Assembly (NCBI GenBank): GCA_024639825.1
Contig: JAHEGH010000007.1
Span: 1 to 64,000, forward strand
Reading direction: 5' to 3'
Source of the DNA: Gammaproteobacteria bacterium
GTDB taxonomy: Bacteria; Pseudomonadota; Gammaproteobacteria; Steroidobacterales; Woeseiaceae
Length of the DNA stretch: 64,000 bases
Position numbers and translations under genes: made by a program. The number at the start of each line of letters is the position of its first letter. Within the stretch, counting starts at the first letter, position 1. A model generated the notes under the pieces. It was not told the origin of the DNA. It saw nothing but the letters and a program-made list of their open reading frames with translations, and made no database searches. Of the stretch, positions 1 to 9,980 are shown piece after piece.

Positions 1-36
1 ATTCGTTACGACGATCACTTACCCAGAAAGGCCCGC

Positions 37-1029
37 ATGACTTCCGTCCAACAGTCTCGCCGTAAGCAGTTCTCACGGAGAATCTCGATCTCCTGGAGAA
101 GTGCTTACCTTCTTGCCATTTTTGGGCAGCCCGCTCTGGCCCTCGCTGAGCCGGGATCAGATGAGTCCAAAGAGCCTCTAGAGCCGGCAATATCGGTCGA
201 CCAGGTTGGTTTGGAGCTGAGCAGTCCGCTTACCAGGTTCCGCGGCTTCTCCGTCGACATGGACTACAGGACGTACCAGGGGGACTTGCCCGAAGCCAAT
301 GACCAAACCGGGTTTAGAATGGTGTTTACGCCGTCGTGGCCGATTAAGTTGAGCAACGAAAAATTTCTTTTTCTGCGCGCTACCATTCCTGTCTTCGGTG
401 ACCAGCCCTATTGGAAGCCAGTTAGCTATCTCGACTATGCCGAATTCCTCATTCGTCAACTTCCATCCATTGATGAAACCACGGGTGGATTTTCCTATGG
501 CCACGACCACCTTGGCGATATCGGGATTGATATCGGCTATGGCGGCGTTAACGAGAACGGGTTTATCAGTATGGTAGGCATTGCCAATGTCGCACCTACC
601 TCCGAAGACCAGAGTGCCCGGCGCGGTCAATGGCTGATTGGCCCTGAACTGGCGTTAGGGCAAGTCACTAGCTGGGGCCTGTTTGGCGGACGGGCGAAGC
701 ACCTGACAAATATTGACGGTGAAGGAGCACAGGAGGTGAGCTACGACACCAATGAGACGACGCTCGAGTTGTTTTTCGCCTACGCCCTCGGCAATGGCTG
801 GCAGATCGAGTCCAACCCGATCATTCTGTATGACTGGGAAGCGGTTAGTGGCAACGAATGGTCCATACCTGTCGGAGTCGGAGTATCCAAGACCTTCATG
901 TCGGGCAGCAGGCCAATTAAACTCGGCCTCGAGGTCCAGAACTTTGTAGTCAGCGCGGATCGATTCGGGCCCGAATGGTTGATCGGTTTTAACTTGACGC
1001 CAGTTTTTTCCACTCAGCTGCTGAGATAA
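37..1029 (+). CDS. Exported outer-membrane-like beta protein, function unknown
   Basis: A 330-residue protein with a long basic N-terminus and a hydrophobic stretch ending near ALALAEP, which looks like a cleavable signal peptide. The rest is rich in alternating aromatic and polar residues with many Gly/Asn/Asp turns, as expected for a small outer-membrane beta-barrel or a periplasmic beta protein. The C-terminus is hydrophobic (PVFSTQLLR) but lacks the usual terminal Phe. An AGAAAGG Shine-Dalgarno lies about 6 nt before the ATG. It stands alone and converges on the phosphatase-like gene that ends at 1062. No catalytic motif is recognised, so barrel architecture is an inference. Confidence 0.7.
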   Translation: MTSVQQSRRKQFSRRISISWRSAYLLAIFGQPALALAEPGSDESKEPLEPAISVDQVGLELSSPLTRFRGFSVDMDYRTYQGDLPEANDQTGFRMVFTPSWPIKLSNEKFLFLRATIPVFGDQPYWKPVSYLDYAEFLIRQLPSIDETTGGFSYGHDHLGDIGIDIGYGGVNENGFISMVGIANVAPTSEDQSARRGQWLIGPELALGQVTSWGLFGGRAKHLTNIDGEGAQEVSYDTNETTLELFFAYALGNGWQIESNPIILYDWEAVSGNEWSIPVGVGVSKTFMSGSRPIKLGLEVQNFVVSADRFGPEWLIGFNLTPVFSTQLLR

Positions 1030-1061
1030 CGTCGACGTCACCGAATCCGGGAATGGATCAG

Positions 1062-1592
1062 CTAGTCGACGCCCAGGACTTTTTTGACGACCGGCTCCAT
1101 GCCCTTCAATCCCGCAGCCCTTCCCGCCTCGATAGCTGCTTCCGCGTCACCCGATTCGGCATACTCGCTCAACGCGAACAACGCTCCAACCCGGTTCGCG
1201 CTGGCACAATGGACGAGGACCGGTTGATCGTAGGCTTGAATCAAGGCTTGCAGCGCCTTGGCATTGGCAAAAGTAATCCCATCACGTCCGATTGGCAGGT
1301 TGATGTAGTCCATACCAAGTGATTCGACCACCGCGGCCTCGTCGAGCCCGCGGTCCTCACCCGCTGTGCGCAGATCGATGACGACGGCATAGCCGTTGTC
1401 TGCAAACACCTTAAAACCAGCCTCATTCGGCTGGCCGGCAGCGGTGACACCATCAACCGGCCGCACCTGATTCAGCTCAACAACAGCGTCGAGGTCCACC
1501 TTAAGGCTGCTGATCGCATCGAGATTCTTGTCACCCGCCACAGCAGCGAGACTGGCAAAGATCAAGCAAAGAACAAGGAAGAGTTGTTTCAT
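1062..1592 (-). CDS. Periplasmic DUF442/BLH-like phosphatase
   Basis: A 176-residue protein with a clear signal peptide (MKQLFLVLCLIFASLAAVAG). The mature part matches the beta-lactamase-hydrolase-like / DUF442 branch of the tyrosine-phosphatase superfamily. It has a TAAGQPNEAGF segment, a VIDLRTAGED strand and an active-site loop HCASANRVGA, with the nucleophilic Cys followed four residues later by Arg, as in rhodanese-like and BLH loops rather than classical CX5R phosphatases. It lies 21 nt downstream of the exported gene ending at 1614 on the same strand, so the two are likely co-transcribed. A second, diverged exported copy lies at 53038-53595. The substrate is unknown. Confidence 0.8.
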   Translation of the reverse strand: MKQLFLVLCLIFASLAAVAGDKNLDAISSLKVDLDAVVELNQVRPVDGVTAAGQPNEAGFKVFADNGYAVVIDLRTAGEDRGLDEAAVVESLGMDYINLPIGRDGITFANAKALQALIQAYDQPVLVHCASANRVGALFALSEYAESGDAEAAIEAGRAAGLKGMEPVVKKVLGVD

Positions 1593-1613
1593 AGCATTTA
1601 CTCGGTGATGACC

Positions 1614-3338
1614 CTAGTCAGCCAGCGTCATGCGACTGTTTACCTCGATACCGCGATCCGTAAAGTGCACGTTGAACGCCATACGATCGTACATTTCGCC
1701 AGACGATACCACAGCGTCCCGGATTGCCGCGCGCAGGGCCACAGGCACTTCCTCTCCCTCCTCGGAGTCGCTGCCCTCCATCGCTGCCTGACCAACAAAC
1801 TCGTAGTAACGTTTGGCATCGAAAGCCACGCTAATGAACGGCTTATCTTTCACGACCTCCGCCTGCAGCATCGCCTCGGCATTTGCCTCAGCACCCTCAC
1901 CAAGCGATACGGACAAGCCACCGCTCGACAGGGCCGCGAACGCCTGGTCCGCAATTTCGGCAAGCTGCGGCAAGTCCAGGATTTTTGCCTTGCCGTCGGG
2001 GAGCAGATTCAGGGCCGCTATCTCCGGACTCAACATGGCCGCCATGGTGACCAGTGCTTCCGCATTCTCCATGGCAAACAAGAAGCTGGCATCGATCGAC
2101 GACGGGGGTGTCTGTGTCGTCACATCCATGCCTTCAATATTCGTCACGTTCGCGAGGAAACCGCGGAAACTGTAGACCACCGGCGGCACGGGCTGAGCCA
2201 ACGCCGCCCTCCCTTTTACGGTGCTGTTCTGGAGGTCGGCAAGCGTTGCGCATTCAAACGGATCCGCTTCCATTACGTCCAGTCGTGCCTCGTAGAAACT
2301 GCGCATGGCCATAGGATCAAGACTCATCCCGAACGAAAACAGCCCGCCAAGATCAGGTCCCAGGCCTGGCACTGCTGCGGGCAATGTCGCGAGCCCCGAA
2401 GCGATATCGTCCCTGAGCTCCACAACCATGCCGGTGTCCAGGTAACGGGAATTGACCGTCGTATAACCGAACACGATCCGCGGAGCGATCCCGGCGAGGC
2501 TCATGTACTCAGCCTTGCACTGGTCGGATAATTCGGTCATGCCATGTTTAGCCATAGCGAGAAACTCTTCGTTCTGGCCACCTGGGTCGCTGATGAACGC
2601 GGCGGCAATGCGTTCCACATCGATGAAACCCGTAAAATGATCCGTGAAGCCGTATTCCTTGTTCAGGGCACGGAACGTCTTGCTCTGGGCCAGGCTGCTG
2701 CGCGGCTTGGTCAGCCCCAGCGTGCGGGCAAGTCGTTCCTCGGTAAATACATTGGGTACGAGCGCTATCACCGCATCGCGGTTAATGGTCGCAATGATGA
2801 CTCGCATTTCATCGAGATCAACATAGCGAAACGTCTGCCCTTGCAGTGTGGCCGTCGGCAGCTTTTCGGAAGCTTTTGCTTCTATGCGTGCAATAGCTGC
2901 ATCAAATTGTGCGCTGTTTGAGAGCGCAATGCGGAATACCGGTATCAGGCCGTCACCGTATGCGGCAAACAGCGCATCGCGCCCGAGACCTGCATCCCGG
3001 ATTCCCTGGATACTCATGAGCGCCAGGAGCTCATCCACGACAGCCTGCAGCTGCTCGGCCTTTTCTGCACCGCCTTCTTCTGCAGACAACGCAACCAGCT
3101 GCTCGGACATTTTATACCGCAAAATCTGCCGATAGGCCGACAGCGTCTTGTCAATGGCCGGCTCGAATTTGTCCATGATCTCGTCAGGCAATGGTCGCGT
3201 GAACGCCATTACATAGGGCGTATCTTCCGGGATGTACTGCAACAGGTCCTTTGCCTTGCGCGCGGCGTCAGCATTTGCGGCAATCAGTAGCGCAGCGGCA
3301 GCGGCAACACAGGTGGCAATTCGAGCAAGGTGATTCAT
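1614..3338 (-). CDS. Large exported protein of unknown function
   Basis: 574 residues. The ATG at 3338 is chosen because AAGGAAAG lies about 7 nt upstream and it begins a signal peptide (MNHLARIATCV...NADAA). The frame is open further upstream, but that extension has no export signal. The mature protein is mixed alpha/beta, begins near DLLQYIPEDTPYV, and repeats motifs on 'sources' of Ala-rich helices and strands typical of DUF3352-like periplasmic proteins; that resemblance is loose. No catalytic residues stand out. It probably forms an operon with the phosphatase-like gene just downstream. Upstream, a 209-bp divergent spacer separates it from the GNAT gene. Confidence 0.65.
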   Translation of the reverse strand: MNHLARIATCVAAAAALLIAANADAARKAKDLLQYIPEDTPYVMAFTRPLPDEIMDKFEPAIDKTLSAYRQILRYKMSEQLVALSAEEGGAEKAEQLQAVVDELLALMSIQGIRDAGLGRDALFAAYGDGLIPVFRIALSNSAQFDAAIARIEAKASEKLPTATLQGQTFRYVDLDEMRVIIATINRDAVIALVPNVFTEERLARTLGLTKPRSSLAQSKTFRALNKEYGFTDHFTGFIDVERIAAAFISDPGGQNEEFLAMAKHGMTELSDQCKAEYMSLAGIAPRIVFGYTTVNSRYLDTGMVVELRDDIASGLATLPAAVPGLGPDLGGLFSFGMSLDPMAMRSFYEARLDVMEADPFECATLADLQNSTVKGRAALAQPVPPVVYSFRGFLANVTNIEGMDVTTQTPPSSIDASFLFAMENAEALVTMAAMLSPEIAALNLLPDGKAKILDLPQLAEIADQAFAALSSGGLSVSLGEGAEANAEAMLQAEVVKDKPFISVAFDAKRYYEFVGQAAMEGSDSEEGEEVPVALRAAIRDAVVSSGEMYDRMAFNVHFTDRGIEVNSRMTLAD

Positions 3339-3547
3339 GTCAGGTCTTTCCTTGATAATGATCAATCGAAGTGTACGCAGGCCGTACAAAATATCGGTGC
3401 GCGCCGTCATACACAGTGAACCCCGCAACGTTTTGGCCGCGGGTTCATTTCCTTCTCGAAGACGAGTGAAGATTGAATCTGACGGTCTGGTAGGTTGCGG
3501 AAGCCGCATGCCGTCTTGAGTTCACATTATCAAGGTACACTGACCGA

Positions 3548-4030
3548 ATGCAACTATCTGATATCAGCGCAGCAGACCTTGAGACCGTACTCGCACTGAA
3601 CGAAGCATCTGTGCCGCACGTAAACAGTATTGACCTGGAGCAGATGCGTTGGTTCGCATCGAATGCATTTTACTTTCGTGTTGCTCGAGTCGATGAGAAG
3701 TTTGCCGGCTTCCTCATTGGCCTCAGACCTGGCCTCGATTACGGGAGCGAGAACTACCGCTGGTTCTGTGATCAGTATGGTGATTTCGGGTATGTTGACC
3801 GAGTTGCAGTCGACGAGTCAGCGCGCAGGCTCGGCGTTGCGTCACGACTTTATGACGATTTTGCCGACAGACTGCGCGGCCACGTCGAACACATGACCTG
3901 TGAGGTCAATATCCGCCCGCCAAATGAGTCGTCGATGCGTTATCACGAGATGCATGGATTTGTGCAGGTCGCGACCCAGGAGACAGAAGGCGGCTCGAAG
4001 AAAGTCGCGCTATTGGAGAAAAAGCTGTGA
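3548..4030 (+). CDS. GNAT-family N-acetyltransferase
   Basis: 160 residues with the GNAT fold order. There is an N-terminal helix region (LNEASVPHVNSID), a central strand YVDRVAVDE, the acetyl-CoA loop region ARRLGVASRLYDDF (an R-x-x-G-x-A/G type motif), and a C-terminal strand with a YHEMHGFVQV motif near position 140. It would transfer an acyl group from acetyl-CoA to an amine; the substrate cannot be read from sequence. Its stop overlaps the GTG start of the next gene (GTGA at 4027-4030), which indicates translational coupling. No strong Shine-Dalgarno is visible, and a TACACT -10-like box at 3536-3541 sits so close that transcription could start near the ATG. Confidence 0.85.
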   Translation: MQLSDISAADLETVLALNEASVPHVNSIDLEQMRWFASNAFYFRVARVDEKFAGFLIGLRPGLDYGSENYRWFCDQYGDFGYVDRVAVDESARRLGVASRLYDDFADRLRGHVEHMTCEVNIRPPNESSMRYHEMHGFVQVATQETEGGSKKVALLEKKL

Positions 4031-5262
4031 GTGAAGCAAAGCGGAACAGGAACTACGACGTCATCGTCTATGGCGCAACCGGATTTACGGGGCAGCTGGT
4101 CGCGGCTTACCTCGCACGCCAGTACGGGGTGGGCGGCGATCTGGCTTGGGCAATCGCCGGCCGCAGTGAGGCGAAGCTCCGGTCAGTAAGGAAGTCGCTT
4201 GGCGACAGCGCCAGGGACCTCAACCTGATCGTGGCGGACAGCACCGATCGCGAGGCGCTTGCGTCACTAGCCGGGCAAACCAGGGTCGTCTTATCGACGG
4301 TGGGCCCCTACGCGCTGTACGGCTCTGAACTGGTCGCTGTCTGCGTCGACGCGGGCACAGACTATTGCGATCTTGCCGGTGAAGTGCAGTGGATTCGCAA
4401 GATGATCGATACCCACCAGGAGCGCGCGAAGCAGACCGGGGCACGTATCGTCCACTGTTGCGGCTTTGACTCGATACCGTCGGATATCGGCGTGTGGTTT
4501 CTGCAGGACCACGCGCAAAAGGAATACGGAACCGCATGCCATTCCATCACGTTGTACGTGAAAGCAACCAAGGGGACTTTCAGTGGCGGCACTCTGGCCA
4601 GCATGGCCAATATCATCGAAGAGACCAGGCATGACCGATCGATCGCTCGGATCATCGCTGACCCGTATTCACTGAACCCTGAAGGTATGCGAGAGGGGCC
4701 CGACGGATACGACCAGCGACAGGTGCTGTTTGACGACGACGCACAGTGCTGGACCGCGCCATTTGTCATGGGCGGCGTCAATATGCGAGTCGTGCGCCGC
4801 AGCAATGCGGTCGCTGGCTTCCCATACGGTCGGGAATTCTCTTATCGGGAAACAATGATGACCGGCCGCGGTGTCTCTGGCCGGTCCAAAGGAACCATCG
4901 TTACCCTCGGCCTCGGAGGTCTCGTTCTGGGAATGAGCCTTGGCCCTACGCGACGCTTCCTGCAGAAATTTGTATTGCCAAAACCTGGCGAAGGACCGTC
5001 ACCTGAGCTGCAAAAAGCGGGATTCTTCAAGCTGATGCAGATCGGACACTTGCCCGACGGCCAGACCCTCCGTACGCACATCACCGGTGACCAGGATCCA
5101 GGCTACGGCTCAACCAGCAAGATGCTCTCGGAATCGGCTGTATGCCTTGCCAGGGATGATATCCAGACAAATGGCGGAGTGTGGACACCGGCTTCGGCCA
5201 TGGGCGCACCCCTTATTGAAAGACTTCGGCAAAATGCGGGATTGACCTTCGAGGTCGTCTAG
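4027..5262 (+). CDS. Saccharopine dehydrogenase-like NAD(P) oxidoreductase
   Basis: 411 residues. The N-terminus has a Rossmann nucleotide-binding motif (VIVYGATGFTGQLVAAYLA) followed by WAIAGRSEAKL, as in the saccharopine dehydrogenase / trans-acting enoyl reductase family. The segment YCDLAGEVQWIRKMI and HCCGFDSIPSD are hallmark motifs of this family. A hydrophobic stretch around residues 290-310 may contact membrane or lipid substrate. The actual substrate is unknown, and bacterial members are rarely true lysine-pathway enzymes. Translation starts at GTG 4027, overlapping the acetyltransferase stop, so the pair is co-expressed. The 3' end overlaps the convergent DUF1684 gene by four bases. 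Confidence 0.85.
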   Translation: MSEAKRNRNYDVIVYGATGFTGQLVAAYLARQYGVGGDLAWAIAGRSEAKLRSVRKSLGDSARDLNLIVADSTDREALASLAGQTRVVLSTVGPYALYGSELVAVCVDAGTDYCDLAGEVQWIRKMIDTHQERAKQTGARIVHCCGFDSIPSDIGVWFLQDHAQKEYGTACHSITLYVKATKGTFSGGTLASMANIIEETRHDRSIARIIADPYSLNPEGMREGPDGYDQRQVLFDDDAQCWTAPFVMGGVNMRVVRRSNAVAGFPYGREFSYRETMMTGRGVSGRSKGTIVTLGLGGLVLGMSLGPTRRFLQKFVLPKPGEGPSPELQKAGFFKLMQIGHLPDGQTLRTHITGDQDPGYGSTSKMLSESAVCLARDDIQTNGGVWTPASAMGAPLIERLRQNAGLTFEVV

Positions 5263-6194
5263 TGCCCTGCCCCGCCTGAGTAGTGCAGATTGGGATCGTA
5301 TTTCTCACCGGCATCGATCCGTACCGCCAGCCTGTTGCGCGGTGACGCCACCGGGCAGGTTGAGAAATCGTTGAATGCACAGGGCGGGCTGTAGGCCTTG
5401 TTGAAATCGAGGATGGCTTCGCCACCGTCGGTTCCGGGATCGTCCATGTAGACAAATCGTCCTGCACCATAGGTTTCGCCACGATTGGTCTCATCCCCAA
5501 AAACAATGAAGAGGCGATTGTTGGCCGACGTTTCCGCTTCCAGCTGGTAGAGCTGACCATCCAGTTCGAACTCCACGACGCCCGGGGATTCAGGGAACTG
5601 CTGGAGGCCCTCGATAACTGTGTTAACCGTGATGGTTCTGGGCTCATCGTATTTTCGAAGCGTTGCCACCACGCGCTGTGCCGGATCGATGTCGTAGTAA
5701 GGGAGTGGACCGAAGGTTGCGACAAACGGGTGCTCGTAATCTCTAATCCGGACCGCGAGCTTGCCACCGCGTTCAATGACACTCCAGGCCAGCGACGCAT
5801 GCGAGAGCATGATGCCCTTCCCCGTTACGTCCGCTGGCATCATGACATCTGTTACCGGCTGTCCCTCGTTGAAGACTTCGACACCTTCCTCGACGACCAT
5901 GCGGATGCCATCGTCACCGACGTGAAATTCGCCGATTCGGGCGGCGGCCGATGCCGGCATTACGATGTCGTTTGCCGTATCGGAACCGATGGAATAGACC
6001 CCGGGCTCGAGCCAGTGAAGTCCAATCTGGTTCAGGAATCCTGTCGGTGCCAGAAGATTATCGAGCCGCCCCTTGCGCCAATCCATGATTTCCTGCTCAT
6101 AGGCGTCAAGATCCAGCTCTGCCCCGGCTGGCCCGCAAGCCGCCAGTAACAGCGCCGTTAACATGATTCCCGTTCTTCCCAATACGCTTGTCAT
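5259..6194 (-). CDS. DUF1684 lipoprotein
   Basis: 311 residues beginning with a lipoprotein signal (lipobox LLAAC, Cys about position 20). A GGGAAAG Shine-Dalgarno precedes the ATG. The mature part has DUF1684 hallmarks: a DWRKGR helix, FLNQIGLHWLEPG, the FGPLPYYDI segment, and a C-terminal block with GRFVYMD, ILDFNKAYSPPCAFN and CPVASPRNRL that is highly conserved in the family. Its biochemical role is unestablished. It is likely anchored to a membrane facing the periplasm. It converges on the saccharopine-dehydrogenase-like gene and is divergent from typA, with about 70 bp between the starts. Confidence 0.85.
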   Translation of the reverse strand: MTSVLGRTGIMLTALLLAACGPAGAELDLDAYEQEIMDWRKGRLDNLLAPTGFLNQIGLHWLEPGVYSIGSDTANDIVMPASAAARIGEFHVGDDGIRMVVEEGVEVFNEGQPVTDVMMPADVTGKGIMLSHASLAWSVIERGGKLAVRIRDYEHPFVATFGPLPYYDIDPAQRVVATLRKYDEPRTITVNTVIEGLQQFPESPGVVEFELDGQLYQLEAETSANNRLFIVFGDETNRGETYGAGRFVYMDDPGTDGGEAILDFNKAYSPPCAFNDFSTCPVASPRNRLAVRIDAGEKYDPNLHYSGGAGH

Positions 6195-6227
6195 ATCTTT
6201 CCCATATCAATTCACAGACCGGGTCTC

Positions 6228-6233
6228 TATAAT
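6228..6233 (+). promoter_or_regulatory. Candidate typA -10 box
   Basis: A perfect TATAAT lies 30 bp upstream of the typA ATG, giving a predicted leader of about 24 nt. The matching -35 region (about 6205-6210) is poor, so this is a tentative sigma-70 promoter. Confidence 0.45.
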
Positions 6234-6263
6234 CCGCGCCCACTCTTCACAACGCAGCCCCAA

Positions 6264-8090
6264 ATGTCTGATATTTCAAAACTTCGCAACATCGCGATTA
6301 TCGCTCACGTTGACCATGGCAAAACCACGCTGGTCGACAGGATGTTGCAGCAATCCGCGACCCTCGGTCCCCGCGCGGTCGTACCCAATCGCGTTATGGA
6401 TTCCAACGATCTCGAGCGTGAGCGCGGCATTACTATCCTGTCGAAAAACACGGCCGTCAACTGGCAGGACTATTGGATCAATATTGTCGATACGCCGGGG
6501 CATGCTGACTTCGGTGGCGAGGTTGAGCGGGTACTGTCGATGGTCGACAGTGTGCTGCTTCTCGTGGATGCCGTCGAGGGCCCGATGCCGCAGACACGCT
6601 TCGTCACGCAGAAAGCGTTCGCGCAAGGCCTGGTGCCCATCGTGGTCATCAACAAGATTGACCGCGATGGGGCCCGACCGGACTGGGTCATCGACCAGAC
6701 CTTCGACCTGTTTGATCGCCTGGGTGCGACCGATGAGCAGCTCGATTTTCCGATCATCTATGCGTCCGCGCTCGAAGGCTATGCCAGCGAAGACCCGAAC
6801 GCCCGTAGCGGTGACATGAACCCGCTCTTTGAAACCATTGTTAAGCATGTGCCCCACCCGGACGTGGATGCAGAAGGGCCATTGCAGCTGCAGGTCTCCA
6901 GCCTCGACTATGACACCTATGTCGGTGTACTGGGTGTCGGTCGAATTCGCCGCGGTACGTTGAAAGCAAACTCATCGGTAAGCGTTGTTGCGCCCGACGG
7001 GACTTCCCGACGCGCCCGGGTGCTGGAGCTGTTCGGCTTCCATGGCCTCGAGCGCAGGCGCTCAGAGAGCGTGTCGGCCGGTAACATCGTCGTCTTCAGC
7101 GGCATCGACAAGCTGGGTATCTCGGATACCCTGTGTGATCCGGAGCATGAAGAACCCCTACCTGCCCTGACCGTCGATGAACCCACCGTCAACATGACGT
7201 TCCAGGTCAATAAATCACCGTTTGCTGGCCAGGATGGCAAGTTCCTGACCAGCCGCCAGATTCGCGAACGCCTCGATCAGGAACTCAAGCACAACGTTGC
7301 CCTGCGCGTAGACAACACCAGCGATCCGGACAAATTCCGAGTGTCGGGTCGCGGTGAACTGCACTTGTCTGTGCTTGTGGAGACGATGCGTCGCGAAGGA
7401 TTTGAACTCGCCGTATCGCGGCCCGAGGTCATCATGCATGATGTTGACGGCGTCGAGCATGAACCCTGGGAGCAGCTGACGGTCGATTTTGACGAGGAGC
7501 ACCAGGGCGCAGTCATGACGCGGCTCGCCGATCGCAAGGGCGAGCTGCAGAACATGTTCCCCGATGGTAGGGGCCGCATTCGTCTCGACTACAAAATTCC
7601 GACTCGAGGTCTCATCGGCTTTCGAACGGAGTACCTGACGGCAACCTCTGGAACGGGCCTGATCTATCATGTACTCGACAAATATGCGCCGCGCGTAAAA
7701 GGGCCAATCGCCCAGCGAAACAATGGCACTCTTGTGTCAATGGTCCAGGGCAAGGCACTCGCGTATGCGCTGTTTAATCTCCAGGAACGCGGCAAGCTGT
7801 TCATTGGCCACGGCGCGCCAGTTTACGAGGGCATGATCGTCGGCATTCACAAGCGTCAGAACGATCTCGTCGTGAACCCGACGAAGGCAAAGCAGCTGAC
7901 GAATATCCGTGCAGCCGGCACAGACGAAAACCTTATTTTGTCGCCACCATTGAATTACTCGCTCGAACAGTCACTCGAGTTCCTTGACGACGACGAGTTA
8001 CTGGAAGTAACGCCAACCACGCTGCGGTTACGCAAGAAGTTACTGACGGAAACGGATCGCAAACGGGAATCACGCCAGAAGGCATCGTGA
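6264..8090 (+). CDS. typA: Ribosome-associated GTPase TypA/BipA
   Basis: 608 residues, the usual family length. The translation-factor GTPase motifs are in order: AHVDHGKTT (G1), RGITI (G2), DTPGH (G3), NKID (G4) and SAL (G5). These are followed by a beta-barrel domain II ([11 protein letters not shown]) and the BipA-specific C-terminal half ([18 protein letters not shown] and [13 protein letters not shown]). It binds 70S ribosomes and supports subunit assembly and stress or cold adaptation. There is no obvious Shine-Dalgarno before the ATG. Its TGA overlaps the GTG start of srkA (GTGA), so the two are probably translated in tandem. Confidence 0.97.
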   Translation: MSDISKLRNIAIIAHVDHGKTTLVDRMLQQSATLGPRAVVPNRVMDSNDLERERGITILSKNTAVNWQDYWINIVDTPGHADFGGEVERVLSMVDSVLLLVDAVEGPMPQTRFVTQKAFAQGLVPIVVINKIDRDGARPDWVIDQTFDLFDRLGATDEQLDFPIIYASALEGYASEDPNARSGDMNPLFETIVKHVPHPDVDAEGPLQLQVSSLDYDTYVGVLGVGRIRRGTLKANSSVSVVAPDGTSRRARVLELFGFHGLERRRSESVSAGNIVVFSGIDKLGISDTLCDPEHEEPLPALTVDEPTVNMTFQVNKSPFAGQDGKFLTSRQIRERLDQELKHNVALRVDNTSDPDKFRVSGRGELHLSVLVETMRREGFELAVSRPEVIMHDVDGVEHEPWEQLTVDFDEEHQGAVMTRLADRKGELQNMFPDGRGRIRLDYKIPTRGLIGFRTEYLTATSGTGLIYHVLDKYAPRVKGPIAQRNNGTLVSMVQGKALAYALFNLQERGKLFIGHGAPVYEGMIVGIHKRQNDLVVNPTKAKQLTNIRAAGTDENLILSPPLNYSLEQSLEFLDDDELLEVTPTTLRLRKKLLTETDRKRESRQKAS

Positions 8091-9082
8091 GCGACTCGGC
8101 TACACTGGCATTTGCCGATCTACAGCCTGAGGATATTGTTGCAACGCTCGAAGACATGGGCTTCGCCTGCGACGGACGCTTTCTCGCGCTGAACAGCTAC
8201 GAGAATCGGGTCTACCAGGTTGGTATCGAAGACGATGTGCCTGTGGTGGCCAAGTTTTATCGACCCGGCCGCTGGAGTGATGCAGCCATCCTCGAAGAAC
8301 ATGCCTTCGCGACGGCGCTCGACGAGCAGGAAATTCCGGTCGTTCCTCCGCTGGTCCATGATGGCTCGACCCTGCACCATGCGGGACATCACAGGGTCGC
8401 GGTCTATCCGTGCCGGGGTGGCCGAGCACCTGATCTCGATAACTACGAACTCCAGACCCAGCTTGGGCGACTCGTCGCACGCATCCATCTCGAAGGTGAA
8501 GTGTCGCGATTCAAGCATCGGCCAAGCATCGATATCGATAGCTACGGTACCGAGTCGGTCGAGTACCTGCTCGACAACGACTACATCCCCGACGATAACC
8601 GCCCTGCGTATGAGAGCATTGCCGAGCTTGTACTCGATGGCGTTGAAGCCTGTTATCGGCGTGCCGGTGCCACTCGCGAAATCCGCTTGCATGGCGACTT
8701 TCATCCCGGCAACGTGCTCGTTAAGGAAGACCAGTTACACATCGTGGACCTCGATGACTGTCGTCACGGACCCGCCGTCCAGGACCTGTGGATGTTCCTG
8801 TCAGGCGACCGCGAAGAACAGCAGCCGCAACTAAAAGCCCTGCTCGAAGGCTACACTGCGTTTCGAGCTTTCGACGCGCGCGAATTACACCTAATCGAGG
8901 CTCTGCGCAGCCTGCGCATCATGCACTATGCTGCGTGGCTGGCGAGGCGTTGGGAAGACCCGGCGTTCAAGGTCGCATTTCCGTGGTTCGACAGCCGCCG
9001 TTACTGGGACGATCATGTGCTCGCACTGCGCGAACAGGTCGCCCTGATGCAGGAACCGCCGCTGGAGTGGCTGGACTACTAA
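8087..9082 (+). CDS. srkA: Stress-response kinase SrkA (YihE/RdoA)
   Basis: 331 residues, matching the YihE/SrkA family. The N-terminal lobe has LNSYENRVYQVG and VAKFYRPGRW. The catalytic loop is LHGDFHPGNVL near residue 207 and the metal-binding segment is VDLDDCRHGPAVQDLWMF. It is an APH-fold Ser/Thr kinase of the cytoplasm that in enterobacteria counteracts MazEF-linked and Cpx-linked death. The GTG start overlaps the typA stop by four bases. The 3' end nearly touches the convergent amidotransferase gene, with 2 bp between the stops. Confidence 0.93.
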   Translation: MSDSATLAFADLQPEDIVATLEDMGFACDGRFLALNSYENRVYQVGIEDDVPVVAKFYRPGRWSDAAILEEHAFATALDEQEIPVVPPLVHDGSTLHHAGHHRVAVYPCRGGRAPDLDNYELQTQLGRLVARIHLEGEVSRFKHRPSIDIDSYGTESVEYLLDNDYIPDDNRPAYESIAELVLDGVEACYRRAGATREIRLHGDFHPGNVLVKEDQLHIVDLDDCRHGPAVQDLWMFLSGDREEQQPQLKALLEGYTAFRAFDARELHLIEALRSLRIMHYAAWLARRWEDPAFKVAFPWFDSRRYWDDHVLALREQVALMQEPPLEWLDY

Positions 9083-9084
9083 CG

Positions 9085-9837
9085 CTATCGAGACGGAAGA
9101 CGCTGCTTGCGCGGGCCGATCTCGAAACGATCGATCCAGCGCGAGAACGTTTCGTAACTCAATTGCTCAAGGGGGCCAACAGACGTGTTCGCCTGTTGGC
9201 TTATCGCCGCGGGATCAACGTTTCCTTTCTCCTGCTGCAGCGTCTCCTGGTGTGCCGGCACCGATAGCCAGCGATCGATCAACGGACGATTCGTCTCCAG
9301 ATGGAACTGGAATCCGTAGACGTGTTCACGGAATCGAAAGGCCTGCACAGGGCTCGCCGGCGAGCGGGCAAGCAATTCTGCGCCGGGCGGCAAAGTCATG
9401 CCGTCTTCATGCCATTGGAATACTTCCTGCTTCGGTGCGAAGGTCGATAGCACGGGGTCGCTGAGCCCTGCCTCGGTCATCTCGACGTCGTACCAGCCGA
9501 TCTCACGAACCCTATTGCGCGAAACCTGCCCGCCAAGTGCCTTGGCAAGCAACTGGGCACCCAGGCAAATACCAAGCACCGACATATCCCGGTCAACCGC
9601 CTCCCGAATAATCTCGACTTCGGTGATCAGGTTCGGGTAGCTGTCGATCTGGTCGGAGTTCATCGGCCCACCCAGGACGATCAGCGCTTCATAACCGTCC
9701 AGAGTAGGACGAAATTCCGGCTCACGGCCAAAATTGACGTAGCGAATTCGGAACCCGGCGCCCTTTAGCAAGGGGTCCAGTGAACCAAGCGGCTCGTAGG
9801 GAACATGCTGGAAGACAAGCACCTTGGGCCGGGCCAT
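9085..9837 (-). CDS. Class I glutamine amidotransferase-like protein
   Basis: 250 residues of the GMP-synthase-like GATase1 family. The nucleophile elbow GICLGAQLLA places Cys at about 91. His179 and Glu181 occur in YGFQFHLE, completing the Cys-His-Glu triad. The oxyanion strand is LGGPMNSDQ. No synthase domain is attached, so it either hydrolyses gamma-glutamyl substrates on its own or works with an unlinked partner. The ATG at 9837 opens the family-typical start (MARPKVLVFQH). It is a monocistronic minus-strand gene facing srkA. Confidence 0.88.
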   Translation of the reverse strand: MARPKVLVFQHVPYEPLGSLDPLLKGAGFRIRYVNFGREPEFRPTLDGYEALIVLGGPMNSDQIDSYPNLITEVEIIREAVDRDMSVLGICLGAQLLAKALGGQVSRNRVREIGWYDVEMTEAGLSDPVLSTFAPKQEVFQWHEDGMTLPPGAELLARSPASPVQAFRFREHVYGFQFHLETNRPLIDRWLSVPAHQETLQQEKGNVDPAAISQQANTSVGPLEQLSYETFSRWIDRFEIGPRKQRLPSR

Positions 9838-9980
9838 TCACAACTCCTGATCTTATGATTTGCACTGGAGGAACGGTACCACTAAAGTTGATCGGGCTTG
9901 AATACAGCATTTCCGGGAACTCTGTGCAATGGGAAGGCTCTGACTAAGCAATAAACCGAACTCGCGTGGATTCTATCTAG

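Noticed and set aside
3415-3455. Imperfect hairpin in the spacer upstream of the GNAT gene
   Set aside because: It has a bulge and follows no plus-strand gene, so it is not a supported terminator.
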